Assembly: GCA_001600355.1 (NCBI GenBank)
Contig: BCJU01000002.1
Coordinates: forward strand, 2,728,001-2,792,000
Source of the DNA: Meira nashicola
Taxonomy: Eukaryota; Basidiomycota; Exobasidiomycetes; Exobasidiales; Brachybasidiaceae
Direction of reading: 5' to 3'
Length of the DNA stretch: 64,000 nt
Under the pieces are notes generated by a model, which saw nothing but the letters and a program-made list of their open reading frames with translations, made no database searches and was not told where the DNA came from. A program made the translations under genes and the position numbers. Positions 1 to 9,504 of the stretch are shown piece after piece; the first letter of the stretch is position 1; each line of letters starts with the position of its first letter.

Positions 1-59
1 ATCAGTAACACTTCGCAGTTGATATAATAATACATACAAATCATTTTATGGATACAATT

Positions 60-1142
60 TTACTTTCTCATCTTCTTCTTCTTTGTTGTTATTTCGATTC
101 CTGTTTTTTCCTTTATCTGCTCATCCTCTCGATCTTTACGTTTGCTTAATCCTGATTCGCCATTCTTATTTATTGGCATAATCACTTCAACACTTCCTAC
201 AACACCACGAAATGTTTTGCGTGTTTCTGCTCTTAAGAGTAATGATCTACAGGTAGAAGTGATTGCATCTTTGGCCGCCATTGAATTCATTCCTAGTACA
301 GATGCAAAATTGATCACATCATAAGGTCCACGTAATCCTAACAAATCCGCAGCGCCACTACTAAGTATAATTCCTTTTCCGTTTGTCATCCTAATCAATT
401 CTCTAGTGGATGAAATGATGTTCCTTCTTGCTTTTGTATCATCTATGCCATTATTGTTACTTCCACTCACAGCACGTGAATAGCATACTTCGAATACGGC
501 ACCATTTTGGATTGCAGCATTGACCAAAGATCTCTTCATGTAAAATGGAGATCTTGAATGGGATGCGAAATCTAAAGTGATGATATCTATACTGAACGGT
601 TTCAATTCTGTCAAAGAGAGACATAAAGTAGAGAATGATTGGTCATTGCAAGGTTGAGCGGATAAGAGGTCGTATCCCATCAATGCTGCTTGATTGGTAT
701 TTGTTAATCCATGACCATGCTTTCCCATAGAATCTTCATCCAAGATCAATGTCATTCTTGTCAATTGTCGAATAGTTGGTTCAGCATTTATAGCTTGTTT
801 GCCTTTCTTATTTCTCAGTTCAAGATCGGGAAAAGGGACGTTGAATTGATCTCCCTGTTGTTCTAATGCAAATGGATTGCTATGTATAGTTCCTTCAAAT
901 CTAGATCGAACGATAAAGTTATAAGCAATAATATTAAATCCTAAATCTGCCGCATCCATTGTTAAAGATCGTAAATCATCTCTTTGTCGTCCTACTAAGA
1001 TATCCTTTCCTTCTACTTTTGAATTCTGACCTGATCCGCTGCTACCTTTATTGTCTTTGCCTTTCTTCCCTCCACCACCTGTTGTACCACTTTTTGAGAT
1101 TGCAAAAGGCACAGGCCACAGGATGTTTAAATCATGAAACAT
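60..1142 (-). CDS. RPP1: Ribonuclease P/MRP protein subunit (Rpp30 family)
   Basis: Protein of 360 aa, the Rpp30/Rpp1 subunit of nuclear RNase P and RNase MRP, which process precursor tRNA and rRNA. The start MFHDLNI is the characteristic family N-terminus. The frame stays open upstream to a TTG, but the ATG at 1142 is the only sensible start. Family-like blocks include the region around residues 55-75 (DAADLGFNIIAYNF) and the C-terminal block RNIISSTRELIRMTNGKGIILSSGA with GLRGPYDVINFASVLGM, typical of the TIM-barrel fold. A Gly/Lys/Ser-rich insertion lies at about residues 20-42 and the tail is very Lys-rich (TTKKKKMRK). It is divergent from TTI1 with a 186-bp shared promoter. Family assignment is firm. 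Confidence 0.9.
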   Translation of the reverse strand: MFHDLNILWPVPFAISKSGTTGGGGKKGKDNKGSSGSGQNSKVEGKDILVGRQRDDLRSLTMDAADLGFNIIAYNFIVRSRFEGTIHSNPFALEQQGDQFNVPFPDLELRNKKGKQAINAEPTIRQLTRMTLILDEDSMGKHGHGLTNTNQAALMGYDLLSAQPCNDQSFSTLCLSLTELKPFSIDIITLDFASHSRSPFYMKRSLVNAAIQNGAVFEVCYSRAVSGSNNNGIDDTKARRNIISSTRELIRMTNGKGIILSSGAADLLGLRGPYDVINFASVLGMNSMAAKDAITSTCRSLLLRAETRKTFRGVVGSVEVIMPINKNGESGLSKRKDREDEQIKEKTGIEITTKKKKMRK

Positions 1143-1328
1143 CTCCAGGTGACCTATCCTTGAAGTGATGGCTGACAATCAAAAATGAAAAATGACCAAT
1201 TTTTTTCGCAGTACTTGCAGCTTTATTGTTAGCGCGTTAAAAATTAAAAAAACTGCACGGACATAAAAGCTTAAAAATGAAAGCGCCTAATCAAAAAAAA
1301 AAATACATTCTTCTTTCCTGTCATATCG

Positions 1329-4300
1329 ATGATCGTTATGGAAAATGCATCACCTTTTGGTAGAAATGCATCTCATTCTATACCGCAAAACGTCAAACGA
1401 GAAGACATCGATCGTCAAGAGAACACAAAGAGATTTGCACAATTGAAGCCAATCTGTGTGGAGTTATTAGGTCAAGTATCTTCTGCTAACGATGCTTCAC
1501 GTCATGAGACATTATACAAAACACTCAAAAAGCTTAATGATTTGCTAAATACATTCAAAGATTCAAAAGTCGATGTGTTAAAATATTCAACCCTCAGTCC
1601 AGCTTTAACATCTTATGTCTTTTATCCGATCGCTCAACTTTTACGTTCAATTACAAATCCCCCCGACCGGATAAGGATAGTGCAATTTTCCATTTTGGCA
1701 TCTTTGGCTGACGATTGGTGGCAATCATGGATAGATGAAAAAGAAGAAAGTGCAAAACAAAGTTGGCAAATATGGGAACAACTTCTCATCCTTGCTGTCA
1801 CTGCATTAGATACGAAAGGAAAGTCAGGAACAAAAGTCTCCCAAAGTGAGGAATGTACAGCTTCAATTCTTGCATTGCTCCATAGTCTACTTGCTCCTCG
1901 AATCTCTCAAAAGTCCAAACAAGATTCTATAGACTTCAACAAACCTTCATACGATGATGCATGGGAATGGGACGGAGAATCTGAATTGCCGGATATGGAC
2001 GATTATGAAGCTGAAATGGAAAGATTGGCAGAAAAGGCAAGGCAGAAAGAAGGAGATGTACATGGTCCTGAGCTAGAGCTTTTTTATCCTACAGATTTAC
2101 ATATTTCTCATGCATTTGCTAGTCAAACCTGTCAAGGTATATTGGCACATGCTCTTTCAACTTCACTGGAACAAGCTAACATCAAAACGGCCTCAAGACA
2201 GATTAGATTGGGTTGTTTACAAGTAGTCAGGATAATCTTGCAAGTATGGACTGCAGGCTCAAATACCATTACAGATTTAGCAAGGGAGGTAAACGTTTCC
2301 AAATTTGATACATCAATCTCTGCACGATCTACTCAGCACTTTTCTCCCGAAGCACAAGCGGATCGTTTGGTGATCTCTTTGCCGGCCACAGTGAGCTCTA
2401 CCGTTCGGATATGCAATGACCCAAAATGTCCAAGCGAGGTACTAGCAGAGAGCATACATCTTCTGAAGTTTGTTATTATGGTAACTCTGAATGACGCAAT
2501 CTTACCAAAAACAGTAAAGAATGTATCAAAAGTATCGGAGGAAGAGTTGGATGAAAGCATTGTCAGTCTCGACCAGCTCATAGCAAATACCCACATAGAT
2601 AACGAGGGCGAAAGTCTCAAAGAAGAAGAAGAAAGTGCTGCTTCCAACGCTGAGAAAATATCAAATGCAACGGAAACCCAACAACAGCCGACTAAATTGC
2701 GAAGCATTGCTTGGCTAAGAGATACAACTTCAAGGATTGCTTTTGCTCTGCAATCGTTTGAAAAGGATTTGATCAGAAATGCAAATAGCTCTGTCAGTTT
2801 GGCTCTGATCGATCTAGCTCACACTTTGTTGGACGATTGCTACGAAACCTTGTCAGAGTACAACGATCAGGATTTTACCCAATTACCGCGTCTTCTCTTT
2901 GGCTGGTTGATGAATAAATCTTCCAATAAAGATATATCGAAGCGTATATCAGACGCTGCAATTGATGCACTTGTATCCTTGCTTGGAAAGAGAAAAACAC
3001 AAAGCGACACCGTCATCATAACAGAATTGAGCAATGCAGCCGAACAATTACCGAGGCTTCTCTCGAATCCTTTGGGACAAGATGAAACTATCACGCATCT
3101 TTCTGATCGTATAAGATTTCTAGCTGCTCTAGCAAGTGGTGCATGCAGGGAAGAGTTTTCCGTTTTTGATGGCCTGAGCACATTATTCTCTTCCAAAGAA
3201 TATGAGCGTTGGTTACTTAATATAGCATCTAGCTTAACAATGGATGACACTACTTTAAGCGACGTAGGAAGCGTCCGATTGAGCGGATTAGAAGCATCGA
3301 CTAGCAAATCTTTCCTCAAAAGTGTGCAAGAATTTGGTGCAGCAGCTGCAAGAACTGTATTGCATTCGCAGAATTCGGTCACATCAGTCAATGGACCGAT
3401 AAACTTTGTTGATTATCTCTTGAGACTTTCAATCCGTTGGCGATCATCAAACGGGAAAGAAAGCAGATTGAGCGTCAATGTTATTCTCCTTGCTCGAGAA
3501 GCAATTCTAGGAATATCTGCAATTCTAGAAGAAGGAAAGTTGGCACGACTACAAGGTAGCAAAGGTGTCAAGACACGTAAGATTGCAAAACGATTTGCTC
3601 GTACTATCATTTCTCTCATTTGTGAAATATGGCAAGCTGATGAAGAAGAATTGTTGAGTGGAGTGCCATTGGCTAACGAACAATCGCTCACGGAAGAAGA
3701 ACGTCGTCTAATATCGACGCAAAAGAGCGATTCAGATACTTTGACTGAATACACAAAAGGAGCTTTGAAGCGATCAACAGAAAAGAAGGAGAACAAAGAT
3801 TCGGACCTGCAACTTGGTCCTGCTGTTAATGTAGACTTCGTCAGTGCGGCCAGCATTGTTGATAAATCAAACAATGGAAGGTCTACAATCGCACCGATCT
3901 CAAAACAGCAGCGTAGAAAGAAGGCGATTCGATTTGCACGCATGAGAGATGTATTATTGCTAGAAATCCTCTCTGAAGCAGCTAAGATTTTGGGCTCAAG
4001 TCTTAAATCAACATTGGTTCATACTTTATACCCGACAATTTGTGCGGTTGCATCTTCTGATCCTTCGACACAAGAAGCAGCATCAAATGCAATTCAAAAG
4101 ATTTCTCATGCTGCAGGATATGCTAGTATTGAAGGTTGTTTACTCGATCATGCTGATTATATCTTGGGTGCTGCTAGTCATCGTTTGATTTCGACGCTAG
4201 GTGAAGAGTTGCATTTCCGAAGTCAATATGCTGCCAATCAAGCTATTAAGCAAAGTACAAGTTCAAAATTTGATTCATCTTTATTAGCACTCACATTGAG

Positions 4301-5597
4301 AAATGGAAAAGAAGAGGAAGTTTACACGCCTTTGATGAGTGCTTTTTCTGCTCCTCTTGTTTTGGTTGAGCTCATTCGTTCTCTCGGTACGGAAGTGGTA
4401 GTATTGGTAGAAGATGCGATTGATGAAGTGTTGGACGCAATTGATCGTTTTCATGCAGATCCAAACATTTGTGACGGGTTACTTTCTGTGTTGGACAGAA
4501 TGTTGGAAGTGATGTTGAACAAAGTTACCGAAGAATCCCTTTTGCAATTGCCAATTCCAGATCGTGGCTATCAGCCCAACAAAGAGAAAGACTTGGAAGA
4601 TTTCAAAAAGTGGTTTCATCAACGAGGACAAACTAGGAAGGATGATGCGGAAACACTGTTCAATAATTTGGAATCATCTGGCGAACCAGAATCCGGAGAA
4701 AAAGAAGACTTGTCAGATCCGACACAAGAAGAAACTCCGGCTGGACGAAGTCAAAAAGTCACTGTTTCAATGATGAAAAAGGCTATCCCATTCTTAAGTC
4801 ATTCTTCCCGTACGATTCGAATGCGGTGTCTACGTTTGATTAATAGAGGCGTAGAGATTTTATGTCGACAAGGTTTGACTGCAGAACCTTTGTCAGTTGT
4901 AAATTCTTGTTGGCCAATCGTGATGAGCAGGATAGGATTTAACCTTTCACGTAATTTGAAATCTGAAAAGTATCTTCACAAACTTCCACGATTGGATGAA
5001 ATGGACGAAAAGGATTTCTTTGTTGCAGTTGAAGCTGTCAAACTTCTTGCAACTCTTGCAAAATACCTTCAAACATATCTTGGTAGTGAAAAGCTATTAC
5101 GTCAAGCCATGCCAAGAATACTACTTTTACTCAGAATCATTCAAGAATCCGAGCAAAGACCTGGAGCTACTCCTTCAACGTCGGAAAAGCAAACCACTTT
5201 CTTGCTAAAAGACGAAATTTCTACAACCACTTCTAAAGCGGTATCAGTCTTGCACTTTCAACCTTTCCGTGAATACAGTCCTTTGGCAACTTTGATTGAT
5301 ACCGTTTTGGTGATGCTAAATGATTTGGTATATGCCATGGGTGCTTCAATCACTGAAGCAGATTTGTTCTCTTTTGCTTCTCATTCAACTTTTCTTGCTG
5401 CTCTAGATACTCGTCAACCAAAACAAATTCAAGATCATGCTCGTCTTTTTTACTTTGACACACTTAAGAATCGAAATGCGGCTTTAATTTGGTTCGTGAT
5501 GGAATCCACACTTCGATCTTCTACTTCGATTGATCATACTTCCAAGGCATATCCGACATTTCTTTATCAGCCAAATCTGCGATTAAATTTGTCTTAA
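1329..5597 (+). CDS. TTI1: TEL2-interacting protein 1 (TTT complex, HEAT repeats)
   Basis: Intronless gene for 1422 aa. Tti1 is the HEAT-repeat scaffold of the Tel2-Tti1-Tti2 complex, an Hsp90 co-chaperone that matures PIKK kinases (TOR, ATM/Tel1, ATR/Rad3). The N-terminal block around residues 90-130 (LTSYVFYPIAQLLR followed by ILASLADDWW) and the C-terminal segment with NSCWPIVMSRIG match the family. Most of the chain is alpha-solenoid, broken by acidic linkers (about residues 210-250 and 420-450) that are typical CK2-type disordered loops. It starts ATG ATC GTT ATG; either Met could initiate. It is longer than human TTI1, mainly through these linkers. Its 3' end converges on the UPF0598 gene, leaving only about 77 bp. 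Confidence 0.83.
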   Translation: MIVMENASPFGRNASHSIPQNVKREDIDRQENTKRFAQLKPICVELLGQVSSANDASRHETLYKTLKKLNDLLNTFKDSKVDVLKYSTLSPALTSYVFYPIAQLLRSITNPPDRIRIVQFSILASLADDWWQSWIDEKEESAKQSWQIWEQLLILAVTALDTKGKSGTKVSQSEECTASILALLHSLLAPRISQKSKQDSIDFNKPSYDDAWEWDGESELPDMDDYEAEMERLAEKARQKEGDVHGPELELFYPTDLHISHAFASQTCQGILAHALSTSLEQANIKTASRQIRLGCLQVVRIILQVWTAGSNTITDLAREVNVSKFDTSISARSTQHFSPEAQADRLVISLPATVSSTVRICNDPKCPSEVLAESIHLLKFVIMVTLNDAILPKTVKNVSKVSEEELDESIVSLDQLIANTHIDNEGESLKEEEESAASNAEKISNATETQQQPTKLRSIAWLRDTTSRIAFALQSFEKDLIRNANSSVSLALIDLAHTLLDDCYETLSEYNDQDFTQLPRLLFGWLMNKSSNKDISKRISDAAIDALVSLLGKRKTQSDTVIITELSNAAEQLPRLLSNPLGQDETITHLSDRIRFLAALASGACREEFSVFDGLSTLFSSKEYERWLLNIASSLTMDDTTLSDVGSVRLSGLEASTSKSFLKSVQEFGAAAARTVLHSQNSVTSVNGPINFVDYLLRLSIRWRSSNGKESRLSVNVILLAREAILGISAILEEGKLARLQGSKGVKTRKIAKRFARTIISLICEIWQADEEELLSGVPLANEQSLTEEERRLISTQKSDSDTLTEYTKGALKRSTEKKENKDSDLQLGPAVNVDFVSAASIVDKSNNGRSTIAPISKQQRRKKAIRFARMRDVLLLEILSEAAKILGSSLKSTLVHTLYPTICAVASSDPSTQEAASNAIQKISHAAGYASIEGCLLDHADYILGAASHRLISTLGEELHFRSQYAANQAIKQSTSSKFDSSLLALTLRNGKEEEVYTPLMSAFSAPLVLVELIRSLGTEVVVLVEDAIDEVLDAIDRFHADPNICDGLLSVLDRMLEVMLNKVTEESLLQLPIPDRGYQPNKEKDLEDFKKWFHQRGQTRKDDAETLFNNLESSGEPESGEKEDLSDPTQEETPAGRSQKVTVSMMKKAIPFLSHSSRTIRMRCLRLINRGVEILCRQGLTAEPLSVVNSCWPIVMSRIGFNLSRNLKSEKYLHKLPRLDEMDEKDFFVAVEAVKLLATLAKYLQTYLGSEKLLRQAMPRILLLLRIIQESEQRPGATPSTSEKQTTFLLKDEISTTTSKAVSVLHFQPFREYSPLATLIDTVLVMLNDLVYAMGASITEADLFSFASHSTFLAALDTRQPKQIQDHARLFYFDTLKNRNAALIWFVMESTLRSSTSIDHTSKAYPTFLYQPNLRLNLS

Positions 5598-5674
5598 TGT
5601 TCATGTATTATACATCTTTGTATCATCAATCTATCTGTACTATACAAATTACAATAATTGCATCAGGAACGATA

Positions 5675-6454
5675 TCAAGCGCGATCATCTACACGATGTC
5701 TCCGATTGCGGAGTACATCGATTCCGTCTTGAACGATACCCATAGTATATCTTTTCCCTTTCCATTCTATACTGCCTCCTTGATGATCTGCAAATGAATC
5801 AGGATCGATGTCTAGACCAGAAGCAAGTCTTTGTAGAACAAGAGCAGAAGATAAAAGACTATAAGCTCCGTATGGGTGGTAATCTTTAGTGACTTTTTTT
5901 TGTAAAGAAGTCAAAGGTGGAAAGGGTGAAGGATGATAAACGTAACCTGTCTCTGCATCTACTTTCAAAGCAGAAGGATCAAATTCAGTTTCAAGAGTAC
6001 CTGCCCAAGTTAAAATTCCATCTTCGCTTAATTCACGAAATACAATAGGAGAATCGGCAGATCGAATAAGATTATATTCTCCTTGACAAGGCGAAAGCCA
6101 ATGATAACCTTGTGCTCTACCGATTTGTAAAACTTGATCGGCAGAAAAATTGCATGTTTCAGTCCATTCTTCGTCGAGTTCTGCTAAATCTTCAATTTTG
6201 GCTGCTTCTGAATCATTTTGACGAATTCTTGTGAAAAAAAAGTTGAGGAATTCGGGATTTTTGAAACATGAAGTTAGGTTCTTTGGGACTGTATCGTGTA
6301 GGAAAAGCTGACCATGTGTATCGATTGCATACCTGTATGCACGTACAGACTTTCCTTCTTCAGGCTTGGAAAGTAAGGATGCTGATGATGAAAATGTACG
6401 AGACGCTCCTAATTGTCTACTGTTCACACCACATCTTTGTATACGAGCAAACAT
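5675..6454 (-). CDS. UPF0598 family mitochondrial protein (C8orf82-like)
   Basis: Protein of 259 aa. It carries the UPF0598 signature: YRYAIDTHGQLFLHD, then CFKNPEFLNFFFTRIR, then a WLSPCQGEYNLIR block followed by PIVFREL. These blocks are shared with the vertebrate protein C8orf82. Residues 1-33 are rich in Arg, Ser and Ala without acidic residues, which fits a mitochondrial presequence. The biochemical role of the family is unknown. The ATG at 6454 is unambiguous. It is divergent from the next gene across a 134-bp gap that contains an ACGCGT element at 6549. Confidence 0.82.
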   Translation of the reverse strand: MFARIQRCGVNSRQLGASRTFSSSASLLSKPEEGKSVRAYRYAIDTHGQLFLHDTVPKNLTSCFKNPEFLNFFFTRIRQNDSEAAKIEDLAELDEEWTETCNFSADQVLQIGRAQGYHWLSPCQGEYNLIRSADSPIVFRELSEDGILTWAGTLETEFDPSALKVDAETGYVYHPSPFPPLTSLQKKVTKDYHPYGAYSLLSSALVLQRLASGLDIDPDSFADHQGGSIEWKGKRYTMGIVQDGIDVLRNRRHRVDDRA

Positions 6455-6588
6455 GGTCCCATGATGGTCTCGTATAACGAAAGAATATATGCATGCATTG
6501 ATTCAAGTCTGAAAGTGGAGACTTTGGAATCCAAAAAAAGCTAACAAGACGCGTGGTGTGAGAGAGCACTTTACACAAATCGCGTAAA

Positions 6589-9036
6589 ATGTTCCGTGTT
6601 TTGTGTCAGAAAAGTGTTGATCTAAGCTATATATTATATAATACGAAAATACCTCACTTTCACCATCACCCTTGTTACCTACATCTACGTTCGACATCGT
6701 GTTTGGCCTTATACGCTGGCATTCCTGCCATCACTGATCAGTCCGGCATGGCTCTTCAAATACCAGTGGCAGCAGAGAAGCGTTCTCGACTTTCAGCACT
6801 TCAACCACCTTTGTGGGCAACATGGTCTTTGAATGCTGCAACGGAGAGCGAATGGAAATCCAGAATTGACAAAGCAAATGACCGTTTAGCCGGAGTACTC
6901 AACAAGCTATCCAAAAATCCAAAGCCACCAAAGAAAGATTCTCATTGGTCAAAATTCAGTATAAGATCTATGCTACAAGATGGAAGCGATAATGCTATAC
7001 ATGAATCGGATTGGAAGACCTATCATGAAGATGAATTTACTGAAACGGGGCGTGAATCGGATGGACATATTGATCAAGATCGAATCGGAAGTATCTCGCT
7101 CGAAGTCGGAAAACTCCAACCATTGATGACCAGTGTTCTGGAAGAACCTGCAGAAGCAATTGGAAGTATCACGCCTGAAATGCTTGAGCCGGGCTACTTT
7201 GATTATACCCCCTTATTGCCTGTCGAGCAAGAACAAGTTCAAAGATTTTTACGTTTAACAGGCTATACGCCAGAGCAGCCTCGCAATCAAAAAACGGAGC
7301 ATGAAATCTTTCGGGAATCGTATCGGCAAAGTCTTACAGCTGCCAGCAAAGATTTCTCTCAATTGGAGGAAGAAAGTGATCCTTTAGAGATATCGAAAAA
7401 GTTCCGTCAATTTCAAAAAAAGCTAGACTTTTATAAACTCAATGAAGATGTTCAAGGACGTCAAGCATTCATCAATATGTGCAAAGTGGCCATGCCTACA
7501 CGCCATACCGATTGGCTCTTACAAAAAGTCTATGAAGATTCACAGAAAAGCGAAAAAGAATCTGCCATTTCTACAGAATTGGGTGAAGAGATCAAAAGGG
7601 TTGCCGATTACAAAGAATCTGTTAGCGCAGAAGAAGCGATTAAGATGGTTAAAAATGGGACGATGCCGTTCGAGAAAGCTGCTATCGTGATGCATGCCCT
7701 CGCAAGTGCAAGCAACATTCGCACCAAAGATATAGCATTGAGCAAGCTGTATATTCCTGAAGCAATTGTAGGATTAAGAAATAGAAGGATCAACCTTGAA
7801 AGATGCAGGACCGAATCAGCAGCGCTGGCAAGGATAATGAAGGTACTATTCCCACACTTTTTCCAAGGACAAGACGATGACGCAGTCAATTCGGCGGAGA
7901 TGGAAAGCAGCGTTCAAGCTGCGTTGGATACCATTCATGCAAGCAAATCGACAGAAACTGGCAAAACGACAAAGACGTCAGTCAACGCCGATCTCCCTGT
8001 TTTGCAAGAAGAAAGTAACGCAGAAAGTAACACGGATAATCCATTTGAACTACCAAAGGAGCCTAAACGAGCTCGGAAAGAGGACGTGCGACTTCGATGG
8101 GAATTTAGAAAGCGTCAAATCAAGCTCACACAGAAGCTGTATGACGATTTAGAGCTGCAAAGTACCGAAGATGAACAATCCGAATCCGGAAACAGTGAAG
8201 GGACTGAGCTAGACGAAGACGATGCTCCTTTTGATGGCATTCTTGATCTTCAAGAATGGGTAGAATCTTGTCATACAAAAGCATCGTATAATAAATTAAA
8301 AGAACACATTTATGAGATGTATGATGGCGAGGTGCCTTCATGGGTGGAAGAAAGATTGGATCCACAATTTAAAATGCGCCTCAAGATAGGGGTACAGGAA
8401 GATTTGGCTGATGAAGGTCAATTGACAAACGTCGAAAAGGAGATGCGAAGGCGAAAGGAAGTCTTGAAAGGACTGCCACAGAAATTGAGACGTAGGAAAA
8501 ATCCTATTCTTAGGCAAGCAAAGAGAGAGGCTGAAAGTATGGATAGGAAAGAACAAAAGGCAGGTTTGATGAAGAGATTCGAACAAGAAAAAGCAATCAT
8601 CAAAGAAGCTCGAAAAGCTAGGTTGGAACAACGAGAAAAGAACCGTCAACAGGCAGAAATGGAAAGAAAGGTTTATAATGTTACGGAAAAGGCTAGGAGA
8701 GAGAGATTGGATTGCGATCGAGCTATTTATGAACCGAGATTTACTCATGCAATACGGCTAAAGAATGAAACTGAATCGGATGCAGAAGAAAGGTTACAAA
8801 AAGCTTTGGAAGAAAGAGCGGAGAAAGAGATTGCCTATTTGGAAAAGACTCAAGCAGAAATAAACAGATTCAAGACTAATTTACAATCTTTAAAACCTTC
8901 TAAAAGATTGAAAAAGCGAGGCTTTCATCAGACAAATGCAGAAAAAGAAAGGAGTAGAGAGAGAAAGAAGGAGCGTTACAACGCTGCTCGACAAAAATGG
9001 CTTGCTTCTCTCCGTAAAGGTAGCGGAGATCACTGA
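6589..9036 (+). CDS. Hypothetical charged coiled-coil protein
   Basis: I do not recognise this 815-aa protein. The middle (about residues 270-430) looks globular and helical, starting near DFYKLNEDVQGRQAF. Residues about 480-560 form an acidic linker. From about 600 to the end the chain is extremely rich in Lys, Arg and Glu and should form a long single helix or coiled coil. The first ATG (6589) gives 52 residues rich in His and Cys that look untypical of coding sequence, and a TATATATTATATAATA tract lies inside them at about 6629. A start at the ATG at 6745 (763 aa, MALQIPVAAEKRSR) is therefore quite possible. No catalytic motif is visible; a structural or ribosome-associated role would only be a guess. 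Confidence 0.7.
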   Translation: MFRVLCQKSVDLSYILYNTKIPHFHHHPCYLHLRSTSCLALYAGIPAITDQSGMALQIPVAAEKRSRLSALQPPLWATWSLNAATESEWKSRIDKANDRLAGVLNKLSKNPKPPKKDSHWSKFSIRSMLQDGSDNAIHESDWKTYHEDEFTETGRESDGHIDQDRIGSISLEVGKLQPLMTSVLEEPAEAIGSITPEMLEPGYFDYTPLLPVEQEQVQRFLRLTGYTPEQPRNQKTEHEIFRESYRQSLTAASKDFSQLEEESDPLEISKKFRQFQKKLDFYKLNEDVQGRQAFINMCKVAMPTRHTDWLLQKVYEDSQKSEKESAISTELGEEIKRVADYKESVSAEEAIKMVKNGTMPFEKAAIVMHALASASNIRTKDIALSKLYIPEAIVGLRNRRINLERCRTESAALARIMKVLFPHFFQGQDDDAVNSAEMESSVQAALDTIHASKSTETGKTTKTSVNADLPVLQEESNAESNTDNPFELPKEPKRARKEDVRLRWEFRKRQIKLTQKLYDDLELQSTEDEQSESGNSEGTELDEDDAPFDGILDLQEWVESCHTKASYNKLKEHIYEMYDGEVPSWVEERLDPQFKMRLKIGVQEDLADEGQLTNVEKEMRRRKEVLKGLPQKLRRRKNPILRQAKREAESMDRKEQKAGLMKRFEQEKAIIKEARKARLEQREKNRQQAEMERKVYNVTEKARRERLDCDRAIYEPRFTHAIRLKNETESDAEERLQKALEERAEKEIAYLEKTQAEINRFKTNLQSLKPSKRLKKRGFHQTNAEKERSRERKKERYNAARQKWLASLRKGSGDH

Positions 9037-9504
9037 TTGCAATGTAGCAACCCAATCATATATATACATTATTTATCCAAATCATCTGTAATTGTACAAG
9101 TACCATTTATATCATTATATCAATATATTTCAATCATGAAGTCAGAAGGTGGGTAGCACGTGCACTGTCGCGCGCTAAAGCACACAACAACGTTTAACAC
9201 GCCCGAACCAAACGCGTTTTCACTGCGAGTAACACAACAACACCAAACGCGTTGAAACATCCTCTAGAGCGTGTGTGAGTGATTGGAGTTTGAATATGAA
9301 AAAGCACATTTAGCTTCAAGAAAGTGAGCCCTGCATTGACGTCTTGTAAAGGTTGTCATCCGAATCAAATCCATCACTTTCAATTATTTCTTATTTATCA
9401 CCATATATAAATTCAATCACAGGAGACACGAGATCGAAATTTGCATTCATCTTGAATCAGTGCCTAGAACTTCAATTTCATACGAATGAGGTGTGGAAAT
9501 TAAG
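9037..9504. promoter_or_regulatory. Upstream region of ASE1 with paired MCB-like elements
   Basis: This gene-free 468-bp stretch holds the 3' flank of the coiled-coil gene and the promoter of ASE1. Two ACGCGT palindromes, each in an AAACGCGTT context, lie at 9212-9217 and 9247-9252, 35 bp apart and about 250-290 bp before the ASE1 ATG. ACGCGT is the MluI cell-cycle box bound by MBF-type Swi6/Mbp1 factors in ascomycete yeasts. A CACGTG E-box lies at 9157-9162. The assignment as functional elements is inference. Confidence 0.5.

Noticed and set aside
3413..3943. Long antisense frames within TTI1 and other large genes
   Set aside because: They are shadows of the conserved sense frame, rich in Ser/Leu/Cys as expected from reversed codons.
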